Positions 34,901 through 43,605 of a DNA stretch of 64,000 nt are shown here, piece after piece. The number at the start of each line of letters is the position of its first letter. Position 1 is the first letter of the stretch. Below the pieces are notes generated by a model. It was given only the letters and a program-made list of their open reading frames with translations. It was not told where the DNA came from and made no database searches. The stretch spans positions 1,504,001 to 1,568,000 of the forward strand of contig NZ_CP102270.1 in NCBI RefSeq assembly GCF_025148445.1. Reading direction: 5' to 3'. Both the position numbers and the translations under genes were made by a program. The DNA is from Eshraghiella crossota (lineage in GTDB: Bacteria; Bacillota; Clostridia; Lachnospirales; Lachnospiraceae).

Positions 34901-36345
34901 ACTACTTTTTTATTCTGTATTTTAACGGCACCAATTTCTATGATACTGTCATTAACAGGTGAAAGACCTGTTGTTTCCAAATCGAATACCACATATGTAT
35001 CATCAAATTTCTGACCCTTGGAATCAAAAATTATTTTTCTCAAATCATCTACTATATACGCCTCTACACCGTATATAACCTTAAAATCCTTATTGCCGGA
35101 GTCTCTTAACATATGATATGCGTCCGTAAATGCCTGCACATCCCCGTGGTCGGTTATTGCAATGGCGTTATGTCCCCAGCTCATTGCCTGTCTGATTATG
35201 TCTTTTATATCAGATACGCCGTCAAGATCACTCATCTTTGTATGGAGATGTAATTCCACTCTCTTCTCCATTGCATAATCCATTCTTTTTTTACGGAAAT
35301 CGTCAATTTTAATGATTCCCACCACAGAACCGATTGTCAGTTCCCCGGAGAATTTATCAACAGTTGTTACACCTTTTATTTTGATGAATTTACCTTTTTT
35401 TAGTTCATCCTCCACTTCCGAAAGCTGTTCAGGCTGGAGAAAAAGTTTTACGGAAATAGTATCTGTAAAATCGGTTACATCAAAAATAAGAATAATCTTA
35501 CCGTTTCTTAATTCCTTTTTGTCGGTAAAAATAATCTGTCCCCTGAATGTAATTTCACCCATTTCATGGATTACCGTATCAAGGGTTACCGGCTCATCGT
35601 TAAAGTCTCTTCCGTATATAACATCAGGATTATCGGAATGTTTAACAGGACGTATGTACTCTTTCTTAAATTCTTTTTTATCCTGTTTGGTTTCTGCCTC
35701 TTTTTCATTCTTTTCAGCAGGAGTTTCTGCAGGCACTGCTTCGGTTTTTTCTGTTTTCGCAGCTCCTCTTGCTGCTATTTCATCAATAATCCGCTGGACT
35801 TTATATTCGGCTTCCCTGCTGTGCCTGCTTTCCTCACGTTCCTCATATACTACATTATAGGTAATATTTTTACCAAACCTGCATTCCATCATTTCAGTAA
35901 GAATTTCAACAAGCTCAGGTGTTTTCTTTCGTGATACAAAATTATCTGCAACTATCAGTTTAATATTGTCCTCACCGTCAAATGACCACCTGGCATCCCT
36001 GAAAATCTGTTCATATAACTTATTGTTTTTTCCAAGTTCGTATATAATACTGTCTTTGTAATCGTTAAAAATAATTTCAGAAGTATATAACTCCGATAAC
36101 CGGAATTTTTCAAGGATTACAACTTTTGTAGCTAAAAAAGGCTTCATCTGACGTGATATCTCATCCTCCACCTGAGCCACAATATCCCGTCCAACAAGCC
36201 TGTTAAAAATCAGATATATCTTAATAACGGTTTTTGATGAATTCATGGATATATGTGTTACCATTGCATCATCAAAAGCCGTCTTTAGTTCTTTTTTTAA
36301 TTTTAATGACGGGAAAACTTCAAAAAAATTTTTTTCGTCCATCAT
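31915..36345 (-). CDS. polC: DNA polymerase III PolC-type alpha subunit with 3'-5' exonuclease
   Basis: This 1476-residue replicative polymerase of Firmicutes has its domains in order. An N-terminal region (1-170) leads to an acidic/Lys linker (about 195-230) and an OB fold (about 260-345). The PHP domain starts at HLHT (366-369). The DEDD exonuclease has VVFDLETTG near 452, inserted in the PHP domain. The palm contains GSRGSVGSSFVATM and EPDIDLNFSGEYQ. A four-cysteine zinc site (CPEC and CPKC) lies in the middle. Length matches the family. It is the last gene of the pyrH-polC operon. The first two codons are both ATG, so either may be the start. Confidence 0.98.
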   Translation of the reverse strand: MMDEKNFFEVFPSLKLKKELKTAFDDAMVTHISMNSSKTVIKIYLIFNRLVGRDIVAQVEDEISRQMKPFLATKVVILEKFRLSELYTSEIIFNDYKDSIIYELGKNNKLYEQIFRDARWSFDGEDNIKLIVADNFVSRKKTPELVEILTEMMECRFGKNITYNVVYEEREESRHSREAEYKVQRIIDEIAARGAAKTEKTEAVPAETPAEKNEKEAETKQDKKEFKKEYIRPVKHSDNPDVIYGRDFNDEPVTLDTVIHEMGEITFRGQIIFTDKKELRNGKIILIFDVTDFTDTISVKLFLQPEQLSEVEDELKKGKFIKIKGVTTVDKFSGELTIGSVVGIIKIDDFRKKRMDYAMEKRVELHLHTKMSDLDGVSDIKDIIRQAMSWGHNAIAITDHGDVQAFTDAYHMLRDSGNKDFKVIYGVEAYIVDDLRKIIFDSKGQKFDDTYVVFDLETTGLSPVNDSIIEIGAVKIQNKKVVDRFSTFVNPKIPIPYNIEQLTGIDDSMVVDADTIENILPEFLKFCDGAVMVAHNAEFDVTFIREKTKTILGKAFECTVVDTVSLARALIPNLGKFTLDHVAKALNVSLLHHHRAVDDAECCADIFLALVARLEMRNIFNLDEINEIEEFNINAIKKAKTYHAIILADSEVGRVNLYRLISLSHLTYFNRRPRIPKSEVEKYRDGLILGSACEAGELYQAILNGNTEEEIARLANYYDYLEIQPVGNNRFMIESQRLPQIKSEQDIIDINKKIVALGEKFNKPVVATCDVHFLNPEDEVYRRIIMKGQGFDDADNQAPLFLRTTEEMLEEFKYLGEDKAYEVVVTNTRLIADLCEYIEPVRPDKCPPVIPNCDQTLRDICYNRAHEMYGPKLPEIVESRLEKELNSIISNGYSVMYIIAQKLVWKSNEDGYLVGSRGSVGSSFVATMSGVTEVNPLSPHYLCPECYYVDFDSDEVRKFAGGAGCDMPDKICPKCGAKLKKEGFDIPFETFLGFNGDKEPDIDLNFSGEYQAKAHAYVEVIFGEGQTYKAGTVGTLADKTVYGYVKKYYEEKGERKRSCEINRIVNGGVGVKRSTGQHPGGIIVLPYGEEIHSFTPIQHPANDMTTNIVTTHFDYHSIDHNLLKLDILGHDDPTMIRMLQDLTKLDPTHIPLDSPEVMSLFQSTEALKINPEDIGGTKLGCLGIPEFGTDFAMQMLIDTNPQHFSDLVRIAGLSHGTDVWLGNAQTLIEEGKATISTAICTRDDIMIYLINMGIEAGTSFKIMESVRKGKGLKPEWEELMVNAGVPDWYIWSCKKIKYMFPKAHAAAYVMMAWRIAYCKVFYPLEYYASYFSIRADDFSYRIMCFGKDKLDEYIEDYKRRNDSLTNKEQGQLKDMRIVQEMYARGFDFMPIDLYKSHSRNFQIVDGRLLPPFKSIDGLGETAADSIYEAAKCGKFLSVEDFIDKAKVPKTSAAVMVELGILKGMSANNQLSLFDYM

Positions 36346-36359
36346 TATTCCACTCTTTC

Positions 36360-37415
36360 TTATACTAATTTGTCAAGTTCTTCCTTAAGTGCCTGTAAAA
36401 GCATATTTTCAGGAACTTTCTTAATAACCTCGCCTTTTTTTATGAGAAGTCCTTCTCCTATACCGCCGGCAATTCCCAGGTCAGCTTCTCTTGCTTCGCC
36501 CGGACCATTTACAACGCATCCCATTACCGCAACTTTAATATCTAGCGGATATGTGCTTACAAGATTCTCAACCTTTGATGCAAGATCTATAAGATTAATT
36601 TTAGTTCTTCCGCAAGTAGGGCATGATACGACTTCAACACCGCCCTTTCTCAACCCAAGAGTTCTGAGAATGAGCTTTGCTGATTTAATTTCTTCCTCCG
36701 GATCTCCTGTAAGAGATACCCTGATTGTATCACCGATACCTTGATTAAGAATTATGCCAAGTCCAATTGCTGACTTAATATTTCCTGAATATACGGTACC
36801 TGACTCTGTAATTCCCACATGAAGCGGATACCTGCATTCTTTTGCAATAAGTTCATGTGCCTTGACGCACATAAGAACATCCGATGATTTTATGCTTACA
36901 ACAATATTATCATAATTCTGTTCTTCTATAATTCTTACCTTATCCATGGCACTTTCAACAATACCTTCAGCACATACATGTCCGCCATACTTTTCAATTA
37001 TATTTTTTTCAAGTGATCCGCTGTTTACGCCGACTCTTATAGGAATGTTTCGTTCTCTTGCACAATCTACAACCGCTTTAATCCTGTCGGTACTTCCTAT
37101 ATTGCCGGGATTAATCCTTATCTTGTCGGCACCGTTTTCCATTGCCAGAATAGCCATTTTGTAGTCAAAATGAATATCCGCAACGAGAGGAATGTGAATT
37201 TCTTTTTTGATTTCCTTAAGTGCTTTTGCCGCTGCTTCATCCGGTACAGTGCATCTGATTATCTCGCATCCTGCTTTTTCAAGGCGTAATATCTGGTCTA
37301 CAGTGCTTTTTACATCTTCTGTAGGCGTATTGGTCATTGATTGTATAAGTACGGGATTACCTCCTCCGATAACCCTGTTGCCTATTTTTATAACTTTCGT
37401 ATTGTCTCTATACAT
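36360..37415 (-). CDS. ispG: 4-hydroxy-3-methylbut-2-en-1-yl diphosphate synthase
   Basis: This 351-residue 4Fe-4S enzyme of the MEP isoprenoid pathway converts MEcPP to HMBPP. It shows the TIM-barrel start VIKIGNRVIGGGNPVLIQSM. Cluster cysteines are in VVSCPTCGRTKINL (two) and VMGCVVNGPGEA (one), the last followed by the conserved ADLGIAGG. It works in the same pathway as dxr two genes upstream. It follows rseP by 11 bases and precedes polC by 14. Confidence 0.97.
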   Translation of the reverse strand: MYRDNTKVIKIGNRVIGGGNPVLIQSMTNTPTEDVKSTVDQILRLEKAGCEIIRCTVPDEAAAKALKEIKKEIHIPLVADIHFDYKMAILAMENGADKIRINPGNIGSTDRIKAVVDCARERNIPIRVGVNSGSLEKNIIEKYGGHVCAEGIVESAMDKVRIIEEQNYDNIVVSIKSSDVLMCVKAHELIAKECRYPLHVGITESGTVYSGNIKSAIGLGIILNQGIGDTIRVSLTGDPEEEIKSAKLILRTLGLRKGGVEVVSCPTCGRTKINLIDLASKVENLVSTYPLDIKVAVMGCVVNGPGEAREADLGIAGGIGEGLLIKKGEVIKKVPENMLLQALKEELDKLV

Positions 37416-37426
37416 ATAATCTGTCC

Positions 37427-38785
37427 TTATCTGAATAATTTCGATATATCGTTAAAAAGTACAACTACCATCAATACCATTAACAGAATAATTCCAACAA
37501 AATGAACCATTCCTTCTTTTTCCCTTGGTACAGGCTTTCCTCTTACTGCTTCAATTAAAAGGAATACAAGTTTACCGCCGTCAAGTGCAGGCAACGGCAA
37601 TAGATTCATTACACCAAGGTTGGCACTTATCATGATGCACATATTGAGAAGATTAATAAATACATAGAATGCACCGTCTGATTTAGCCTCATCCACCACT
37701 TCTCCGATAAACGATACAATTCCTACAGGACCGGACACATCGTCAAGTCCCAGCTTACCCGTTACGAGCAATCTAAGACTTACAAATACGGATTTAATCT
37801 GGTATCCTATATTCTTGAATGCGTATTTCAAGGTACCCGCAGGGGAACATTTAACTCTCAAATTGGCAAAATAAATACCATAATCATAGTAATCCTGCTG
37901 TACTTCTTTTGGTGTAAGTTTAAGTTCAACATTTCTGCCGTCACGTTCAACTGTAATTGTAATCTCTTTTCCTTCTGACTGTTGTACTAAGGGAGTTATT
38001 TCCGGCTGTTCGCTGACTGCTGTTCCGTTAATGCTTTTAATAATATCTCCGGCTTTAATACCCGCACTGTCCGCAGGTGTTCCTTTTTCCACAGCTGCTA
38101 TCTTAGTGGAATTCACATCAATCTGGACGCCCATCTGATATACCGAACCCGTGATATGCTCCGGAATAATTGTTGTCTTATATTTTTCACCGTCTCTTAT
38201 ATATTCAACGTTAAGGTCAATTCCCTTTTTATCATACATGTAAAGATAATAATCATCATAAAAGTTCATCTTTTTACCATTAACTCTTATGATTCTGTCA
38301 CCTTCTTTAAGTCCCGCATAATAGGCAGGCGAATTATCATCAACAGAATATACCTGCACAGGATTATATCCCATCTTACCTATAAGAATTACGGCAAATA
38401 CAAAAGCGAGAATAAAATTAAATAAAGGTCCTGCAATAATTATTGCAATTCTTTTCCATACAGACACACTGTTAAAGGAAACTCCGTCCGATTCATCCGG
38501 TACAATATTTTCCTGACTTTTATCCGTGGGATTATCCTCTTTAACTTTTGCGACAGCATCCGTGGATTCATAAAGATCTTCGCCTAACATCTGGCAGGAG
38601 CCGCCGAATAAAAAAAGCTTAATACTGTACAAAGTTCCTTTGATTTTAAACTTAACAAGTCTCGGTCCCATACCCACCGAAAACTCAACTACTTTAACAC
38701 CGCTTGCCTTAGCTATTATAAAATGTCCTAATTCATGGACAATAATTACAATACTAATTATAAGAAATGCGTAAACAAATTTCAT
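37427..38785 (-). CDS. rseP: RIP zinc metalloprotease RseP (site-2 protease)
   Basis: This 452-residue intramembrane protease has the zinc motif HELGH at 17-21 in the first hydrophobic span, two PDZ domains (about 150-225 and 225-300) and the third zinc ligand region NLLPLPALDGGKL near residue 390. A Lys/Asp/Glu-rich insert (about 80-105) lies between the first span and the second. It cleaves membrane-spanning anti-sigma factors and signal-peptide remnants. Its place between dxr and ispG is typical of clostridia. GAGGTG precedes the ATG. Confidence 0.96.
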   Translation of the reverse strand: MKFVYAFLIISIVIIVHELGHFIIAKASGVKVVEFSVGMGPRLVKFKIKGTLYSIKLFLFGGSCQMLGEDLYESTDAVAKVKEDNPTDKSQENIVPDESDGVSFNSVSVWKRIAIIIAGPLFNFILAFVFAVILIGKMGYNPVQVYSVDDNSPAYYAGLKEGDRIIRVNGKKMNFYDDYYLYMYDKKGIDLNVEYIRDGEKYKTTIIPEHITGSVYQMGVQIDVNSTKIAAVEKGTPADSAGIKAGDIIKSINGTAVSEQPEITPLVQQSEGKEITITVERDGRNVELKLTPKEVQQDYYDYGIYFANLRVKCSPAGTLKYAFKNIGYQIKSVFVSLRLLVTGKLGLDDVSGPVGIVSFIGEVVDEAKSDGAFYVFINLLNMCIMISANLGVMNLLPLPALDGGKLVFLLIEAVRGKPVPREKEGMVHFVGIILLMVLMVVVLFNDISKLFR

Positions 38786-38789
38786 AAAA

Positions 38790-39932
38790 TCACCTCATAG
38801 CCCTCAACAGCTCATACACTTCCTGCTCCGTTGTTAAAATCTCATTAACATCAGGATTATCTATATATTCTATGCTGTTCATGGCATGTTCTATCATATC
38901 TGTTATGCCTAAAAAACTGATATTCTTCTTTAAAAACTGTGCAACTGCATATTCGTTGGCAGCATTAAATATTGTAGGCATATTGCCACCTTTGACACCT
39001 GCTTCGTAAGCAAGTCTGAGGCCTGCAAAATTTTCCCTGTCAGGTGCTTCAAAATCTATTTTTCCCAGTTTATAAAAGTCAAGTCTGTCACCGGGCATGT
39101 ATCTTCTCTCAGGATAGTAAAGTGCATACTGTATAGGAAGTCTCATATCAGGGCAGCCAAGCTGTGCTATTATTCCGCCGTCTACGAACTGCACCATAGA
39201 ATGTATTATGCTCTGTGGCTGTACTATAATCTGGACATCATCCATGCCCACATCGAAAAGCCATCTTGCTTCCATAACCTCAAGCCCTTTATTAACCATA
39301 GTAGCCGAGTCAATGGTTATCTTATGTCCCATTGACCAGTTTGGATGTTTCAGGGCATCCTCAAGCTTTACGTCCTGCATCTGTTCTCTTGTGTATCCTC
39401 TGAATGGTCCACCGGATGCCGTAAGTAAAATCTTATCAATAGTTCTTCTGTCTTCGCCGTTCAAAGACTGGAATATGGCACTGTGTTCACTGTCAACAGG
39501 TAAAATTCTCACATTATATTCCCTTGCAAGGGGCATGATAATATGTCCGGCAGTTACAAGAGTTTCTTTGTTGGCAAGGGCAATATCATGTCCTGTCTTT
39601 ATAGCTTCAATAGTAGGTATTATACCAATCATGCCAACTATTGCTGTCACAACTATTTCAGCTTTATCATAAGCCGCAACTCTGATAAGTCCTTCCATTC
39701 CATAGCACACTTCGTAATCAATATCAGGTGTCAGAAGCCTTAATTCATTTATGCTTTTTTCCTCTGCTACGCAAACAAGCTTTGGCCTGAACTCCCTTAC
39801 CTGTTCTGCCAAAGCTTTGATATTGTGTCCTGCTGCAATAGCATGGACCTTAATGTCATTATTATCACGAACTACCTGAAGGGTCTGGGTTCCGATAGAA
39901 CCCGTTGACCCTAAAATAGCAATATTTTTCAT
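38790..39932 (-). CDS. dxr: 1-deoxy-D-xylulose-5-phosphate reductoisomerase
   Basis: This 380-residue enzyme makes the first committed step of the MEP pathway. The NADPH motif GSTGSIG is at 8-14, followed by ALANKETLVTAG, the metal/substrate segment PVDSEHSAIFQSL and the TASGGPFRGY loop. The ATG at 39932 is chosen because AGGA stands 9 bases ahead; the in-frame ATG three codons earlier has its A-G-rich box directly adjacent, too close. It overlaps neither neighbour and lies after cdsA. Confidence 0.97.
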   Translation of the reverse strand: MKNIAILGSTGSIGTQTLQVVRDNNDIKVHAIAAGHNIKALAEQVREFRPKLVCVAEEKSINELRLLTPDIDYEVCYGMEGLIRVAAYDKAEIVVTAIVGMIGIIPTIEAIKTGHDIALANKETLVTAGHIIMPLAREYNVRILPVDSEHSAIFQSLNGEDRRTIDKILLTASGGPFRGYTREQMQDVKLEDALKHPNWSMGHKITIDSATMVNKGLEVMEARWLFDVGMDDVQIIVQPQSIIHSMVQFVDGGIIAQLGCPDMRLPIQYALYYPERRYMPGDRLDFYKLGKIDFEAPDRENFAGLRLAYEAGVKGGNMPTIFNAANEYAVAQFLKKNISFLGITDMIEHAMNSIEYIDNPDVNEILTTEQEVYELLRAMR

Positions 39933-39937
39933 ACTAA

Positions 39938-40744
39938 TCATCCTTTTAATAGTGGAAGTAAAATAACCGCACTTATATATACAACCGGAGCCACAAAAAT
40001 CATACTGTCAAATCTGTCAAGTATTCCTCCATGTCCCGGAATAAGATTGCTGTAATCTTTAACGTCATAATTTCGTTTAATTGCGGATGCTGCCAGATCT
40101 CCGAATATTGAAATAAAAGAACCTAATACGCAGATTACCGCAAATGCCGGCCACAGTCTTTCATTGTAATAGTTACCCAGAACAAGTCCGTATACCACAC
40201 CTACGATAGTTGCCCCAAGGATTCCTCCTATAGCACCTTCGACTGATTTCTTAGGACTTAAGTGGGGAACAAGCTTATGTTTACCAAGATTAACTCCTGT
40301 AAAGTAAGCGAATGTATCTGCAATCCATGAGCATACAAATACCAATATAAATATAAATATTCCCTTTTCCATTATTCTTATTCTGTATATATAAGAAATA
40401 GGAATGGCCACATAATAAATTCCAAGGAGTGAAAATGCCGCTTGTTTGGCTCTTGTTGTTTTAAAACTGCATACATATACGAACATAGTAAGAATACCGC
40501 TGGCAACACAAAAATACTCAAGGTACTGTAACTTATCAAACCAGAGCATTGTATAAAAAGATGCTGCTAAAATATATCCGCATATTCCCAATGCTTTTTT
40601 TTCAATTCCAACAACTTTATAGAGTTCATAGAGTCCGAGAGCAGTTATTATTGCAGCAAGGATAAACATCGTAGTTCCACCGCCTAAAACAGCACCAACT
40701 AAAATAACGGTAAGTACTGCACCGCTGATTATTCTTGTTTTCAT
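39938..40744 (-). CDS. cdsA: Phosphatidate cytidylyltransferase
   Basis: This 268-residue polytopic membrane enzyme makes CDP-diacylglycerol. The C-terminal family signature is visible as SAIKRNYDVKDYSNLIPGHGGILDRFDSMIF (about 221-251), with the SPKKSVEGAIGG segment upstream. About eight hydrophobic spans are visible. Its GAAGGAGG box is formed by the last codons of uppS, only three bases separate the two genes, and the product feeds PgsA (encoded at 15.3 kb). Confidence 0.96.
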   Translation of the reverse strand: MKTRIISGAVLTVILVGAVLGGGTTMFILAAIITALGLYELYKVVGIEKKALGICGYILAASFYTMLWFDKLQYLEYFCVASGILTMFVYVCSFKTTRAKQAAFSLLGIYYVAIPISYIYRIRIMEKGIFIFILVFVCSWIADTFAYFTGVNLGKHKLVPHLSPKKSVEGAIGGILGATIVGVVYGLVLGNYYNERLWPAFAVICVLGSFISIFGDLAASAIKRNYDVKDYSNLIPGHGGILDRFDSMIFVAPVVYISAVILLPLLKG

Positions 40745-40747
40745 ACG

Positions 40748-41482
40748 TTATTCCTCCTTCACTCCACCAAATCGTCTGTCTCTTTTGTTATATCTTTCAA
40801 CTGCTTCGATAAGGCGCTTCTTATTAAAGTCAGGCCACAACACTTCAGGAAAATCAAATTCTGAATATGCACACTGCCACAACAGGAAATTTGATATACG
40901 CTTTTCCCCGCTTGTCCTGATTATTAAGTCAGGGTCGGGAGCATCTGCGGTATCAAGATATGATGCAAACATATCTTCCGTAATCATCTCCGGAGCAATT
41001 CCCTTGTCAATCATATCTTTTGTCATCTTTCTCATTGCTCTTACCATTTCATCCCTTGCACCATAGTTAAGTGCAATCTGAAATACAAGTCCGGTATTAT
41101 TTTTACTTGATTCCTCAAGTTCGTTAATACTTCGGATTATATCCTCGTCCAGCATATCCTGCTTTCCGAGAATGACAACCTTCATATTCTTTTCCCCGGC
41201 TCTTTTTATGCAGGTTTTGAGATAATTTCTGAGTATTTTCATAAGTCCCTGCACTTCGCTTTCAGAACGTTTCCAGTTTTCAGTTGAAAATACATATACG
41301 GTAAGATATTTTAATCCTATCTCAATCGCATCATCACATATTCTTTCCAGAACCCTGCTGCCTTGAAGATGTCCGGCATTACGGGGAAGGAGCCTTTTCT
41401 TAGCCCATCTGCCGTTTCCGTCAAGAATTATGGCAATATGTTCAGGAACATTGAGTCCCAGTTTTTCATTGTAAAAATCCAT
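40748..41482 (-). CDS. uppS: Isoprenyl transferase (undecaprenyl diphosphate synthase)
   Basis: This is a 244-residue cis-prenyltransferase. The catalytic region is HIAIILDGNGRWAKKR (about 15-30), followed by GHLQGSRVLERI, LTVYVFSTENWKR and the RTSGEKRISNFLLWQCAYSEF substrate segment (about 190-210). It extends farnesyl diphosphate with IPP from the MEP pathway to the cell-wall lipid carrier. The standard place is between frr and cdsA. Confidence 0.97.
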   Translation of the reverse strand: MDFYNEKLGLNVPEHIAIILDGNGRWAKKRLLPRNAGHLQGSRVLERICDDAIEIGLKYLTVYVFSTENWKRSESEVQGLMKILRNYLKTCIKRAGEKNMKVVILGKQDMLDEDIIRSINELEESSKNNTGLVFQIALNYGARDEMVRAMRKMTKDMIDKGIAPEMITEDMFASYLDTADAPDPDLIIRTSGEKRISNFLLWQCAYSEFDFPEVLWPDFNKKRLIEAVERYNKRDRRFGGVKEE

Positions 41483-41497
41483 AACTATCTCCGCAAA

Positions 41498-42052
41498 TTA
41501 TACTGTCATTATTTCCTTTGACTTCTCATCAATCATCTTATCTACCTGGGCTACATATTTGTCGGTAAGTTTCTGGATTGAATCTTCATTTTTCTTAACT
41601 TCGTCCTCTGACATATCTGTATCTTTGCTGAGTTTTTTGATTGCATCATTGGCATCTCTTCTGATGTTTCTTATTGCAACCTTTGTATTTTCGCCTTTTT
41701 TCTTGATATCCTTAACCAGTTCTTTTCTTCTGTCCTCAGTGAGTTCAGGGAAAACAAGACGGATAACCTTACCGTCATTGGTTGGTGTAAGTCCAAGGTC
41801 TGACATAAGAATTGCCTTCTCGATTTCTTTTAAAAGACTTGTTTCCCATGGCTGGATCTGTATCATTCTTGCTTCAGGAACGGAAACATTGGCTACCTGC
41901 TGGAAAGGTGTAGGTGTTCCGTAATAATCCACTTTAAGTTTGTCAAGGATGTGAGGGTTGGCTCTTCCTGCCCTGATTGTCACATAATCTGCCGCAAGTG
42001 TATCACAGCTCTTTATCATTTTTTCTTCATATGTTTTAATAATTTCACTCAT
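41498..42052 (-). CDS. frr: Ribosome recycling factor
   Basis: This 184-residue two-domain protein splits post-termination ribosomes with EF-G. It has the conserved VDYYGTPTPFQQVANVSVPEARM segment (about 41-63), LTEDRRKELVKDIKKKGENTKVAIRNIRRDAN and a C-terminal helix bundle. Length matches the family. It lies 22 bases after pyrH, the conserved bacterial order. Confidence 0.97.
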   Translation of the reverse strand: MSEIIKTYEEKMIKSCDTLAADYVTIRAGRANPHILDKLKVDYYGTPTPFQQVANVSVPEARMIQIQPWETSLLKEIEKAILMSDLGLTPTNDGKVIRLVFPELTEDRRKELVKDIKKKGENTKVAIRNIRRDANDAIKKLSKDTDMSEDEVKKNEDSIQKLTDKYVAQVDKMIDEKSKEIMTV

Positions 42053-42074
42053 TATTGTAATCTCCTTATATTTA

Positions 42075-42776
42075 TTAAACGGTTACTCTTGTTCCGTTGA
42101 AATTTCCGTTATAAGTATTGACAATACTTTCCTTTTCATTAAGTCCGAAAACAACTAAAGGCATCTTATGTTCCATGCACATCACGGATGCTGTCATATC
42201 TATTACGGCAAGTTTTTTATTAATAACCTCATCTATTGAAATCTCATCATATTTCTTAGCTGCAGGATTAGTCTTAGGATCACTGTCATATACACCGTCA
42301 ATAGCTTTGGCAAGATAAATTGCATCCGCATCCATTTCGATTGCACGTAATACAATTCCTGTATCCGTAGAAAAATAAGGATGTCCTGTTCCGCCTGCAA
42401 AAAATACAACCGTGCCGTCTTCAAAATATCTGTTGGCAAGATCTTTTGAGAAAAGTTCCGTAACAGAACCGCACATAAACGGAGTTAAAATTGCGGTTTT
42501 CATGCCTGTGCTTCTGAACATTTCAGAAACATAGATGCAATTCATTACCGTGGCTAACATTCCAATCTGGTCTGCTTTGGTTCTATCCATATTCTCACTT
42601 GAACGGCCTCTCCAGAAATTACCGCCGCCGATAACAACGCCAACCTGTGCTCCAAGGTCATGTATTTTCTTAACCTGTGCTGCAATTTCAAGAACCGTGC
42701 TTTCATCAAAGCCTGTTTTCTTATCGCCTGCAAGTGCCTCACCGCTGAGTTTTAATAAAATTCTTTTTTCTTTCAT
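42075..42776 (-). CDS. pyrH: UMP kinase
   Basis: This 233-residue hexameric amino-acid-kinase-fold enzyme phosphorylates UMP. It shows RILLKLSGEALAG at the start, GVVIGGGNFWRG (about 48-59), and GGTGHPYFSTDT. A TTG two codons upstream is in frame, but the ATG at 42776 has GAGAGG eight bases ahead and is preferred. Frr follows; the bactofilin gene precedes by 14 bases. Confidence 0.97.
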   Translation of the reverse strand: MKEKRILLKLSGEALAGDKKTGFDESTVLEIAAQVKKIHDLGAQVGVVIGGGNFWRGRSSENMDRTKADQIGMLATVMNCIYVSEMFRSTGMKTAILTPFMCGSVTELFSKDLANRYFEDGTVVFFAGGTGHPYFSTDTGIVLRAIEMDADAIYLAKAIDGVYDSDPKTNPAAKKYDEISIDEVINKKLAVIDMTASVMCMEHKMPLVVFGLNEKESIVNTYNGNFNGTRVTV

Positions 42777-42790
42777 CGTCAAAGCCTCTC

Positions 42791-43588
42791 TTATTTATCA
42801 CCAAAAAATTTCTTTGGACTGTTATCTGAATAACACTGTGAAATATATCCTTCAAGAACTGCTCCTCTGTTAATCTGGAAGGATTCAGATTTGATATCAC
42901 CCATAACAATTGCAGTAGCATCAATTATTACAGGTCCGTGGACATCAATGTCACCTTTAATTGCTCCTGCTATAACGGCAGAGTGTGCATAAAGATTACC
43001 TATAATCACTGAACCGTTGCCAATCTTAACAGGACCTTCACAGTTAATATCCCCTGTTATTTTTGCATCGTCTGAATAAAATTCCTTTGAATTGGTATTA
43101 CCTGTAATATTACCGCTGGCAATAAGTTTGCCGCTGCAGCTTACATTTCCTTCAACCGAACCGAGTAATTCAATAGAGCCGCTTGATTCGATATCTCCTT
43201 TGATTTTTAAACCTCTTGAGATGATTGTAGTCTCATCCGTTTCTTCCTGTTCATCTTCCTTAACAGGCTCTGCTACAGGTTCTTTTGTATTTTTCTTTGT
43301 TTTCTTTTTTTCAGGCTCCTTAAAAAGTCCGGCTGTCTCAGATTCTTCTGCTTCAGGTTCTTCTGTTACCGCTTCTTCATTGGTATCCACATTCTCAAGC
43401 ATCTTAGACACATCAATGTCTTCGGCTGCATCTTCAGGTTCTTCATTAAGTGTATCTACCATAACATCGTCATCCGGTATTGTCTCTTGTACACTTTCTG
43501 ACTCATCCGGTGTAATCTTAGCCGCATCCTCTGTAAGCTCATTTACAGCCTGCGATAAATCCTGCTTTAAATCTTTAAAAAATCCCAT
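42791..43588 (-). CDS. Bactofilin (polymer-forming cytoskeletal protein)
   Basis: This 265-residue protein has an acidic, probably disordered N-terminal half (about 15-125, with DESESVQETIPDDD and Lys/Glu blocks). A bactofilin beta-helix follows (about 130-255) in which G-x-I/V turns recur: LGSVEGNVSCSGKLIASGNI and SAVIAGAIKGDIDVHGPVII. Bactofilins polymerise without nucleotide and often recruit cell-wall enzymes. It is preceded by a NodB-type deacetylase gene and followed by pyrH, all on one strand with small gaps. Confidence 0.9.
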   Translation of the reverse strand: MGFFKDLKQDLSQAVNELTEDAAKITPDESESVQETIPDDDVMVDTLNEEPEDAAEDIDVSKMLENVDTNEEAVTEEPEAEESETAGLFKEPEKKKTKKNTKEPVAEPVKEDEQEETDETTIISRGLKIKGDIESSGSIELLGSVEGNVSCSGKLIASGNITGNTNSKEFYSDDAKITGDINCEGPVKIGNGSVIIGNLYAHSAVIAGAIKGDIDVHGPVIIDATAIVMGDIKSESFQINRGAVLEGYISQCYSDNSPKKFFGDK

Positions 43589-43605
43589 TGTTGCTTTCCT
43601 CCTGG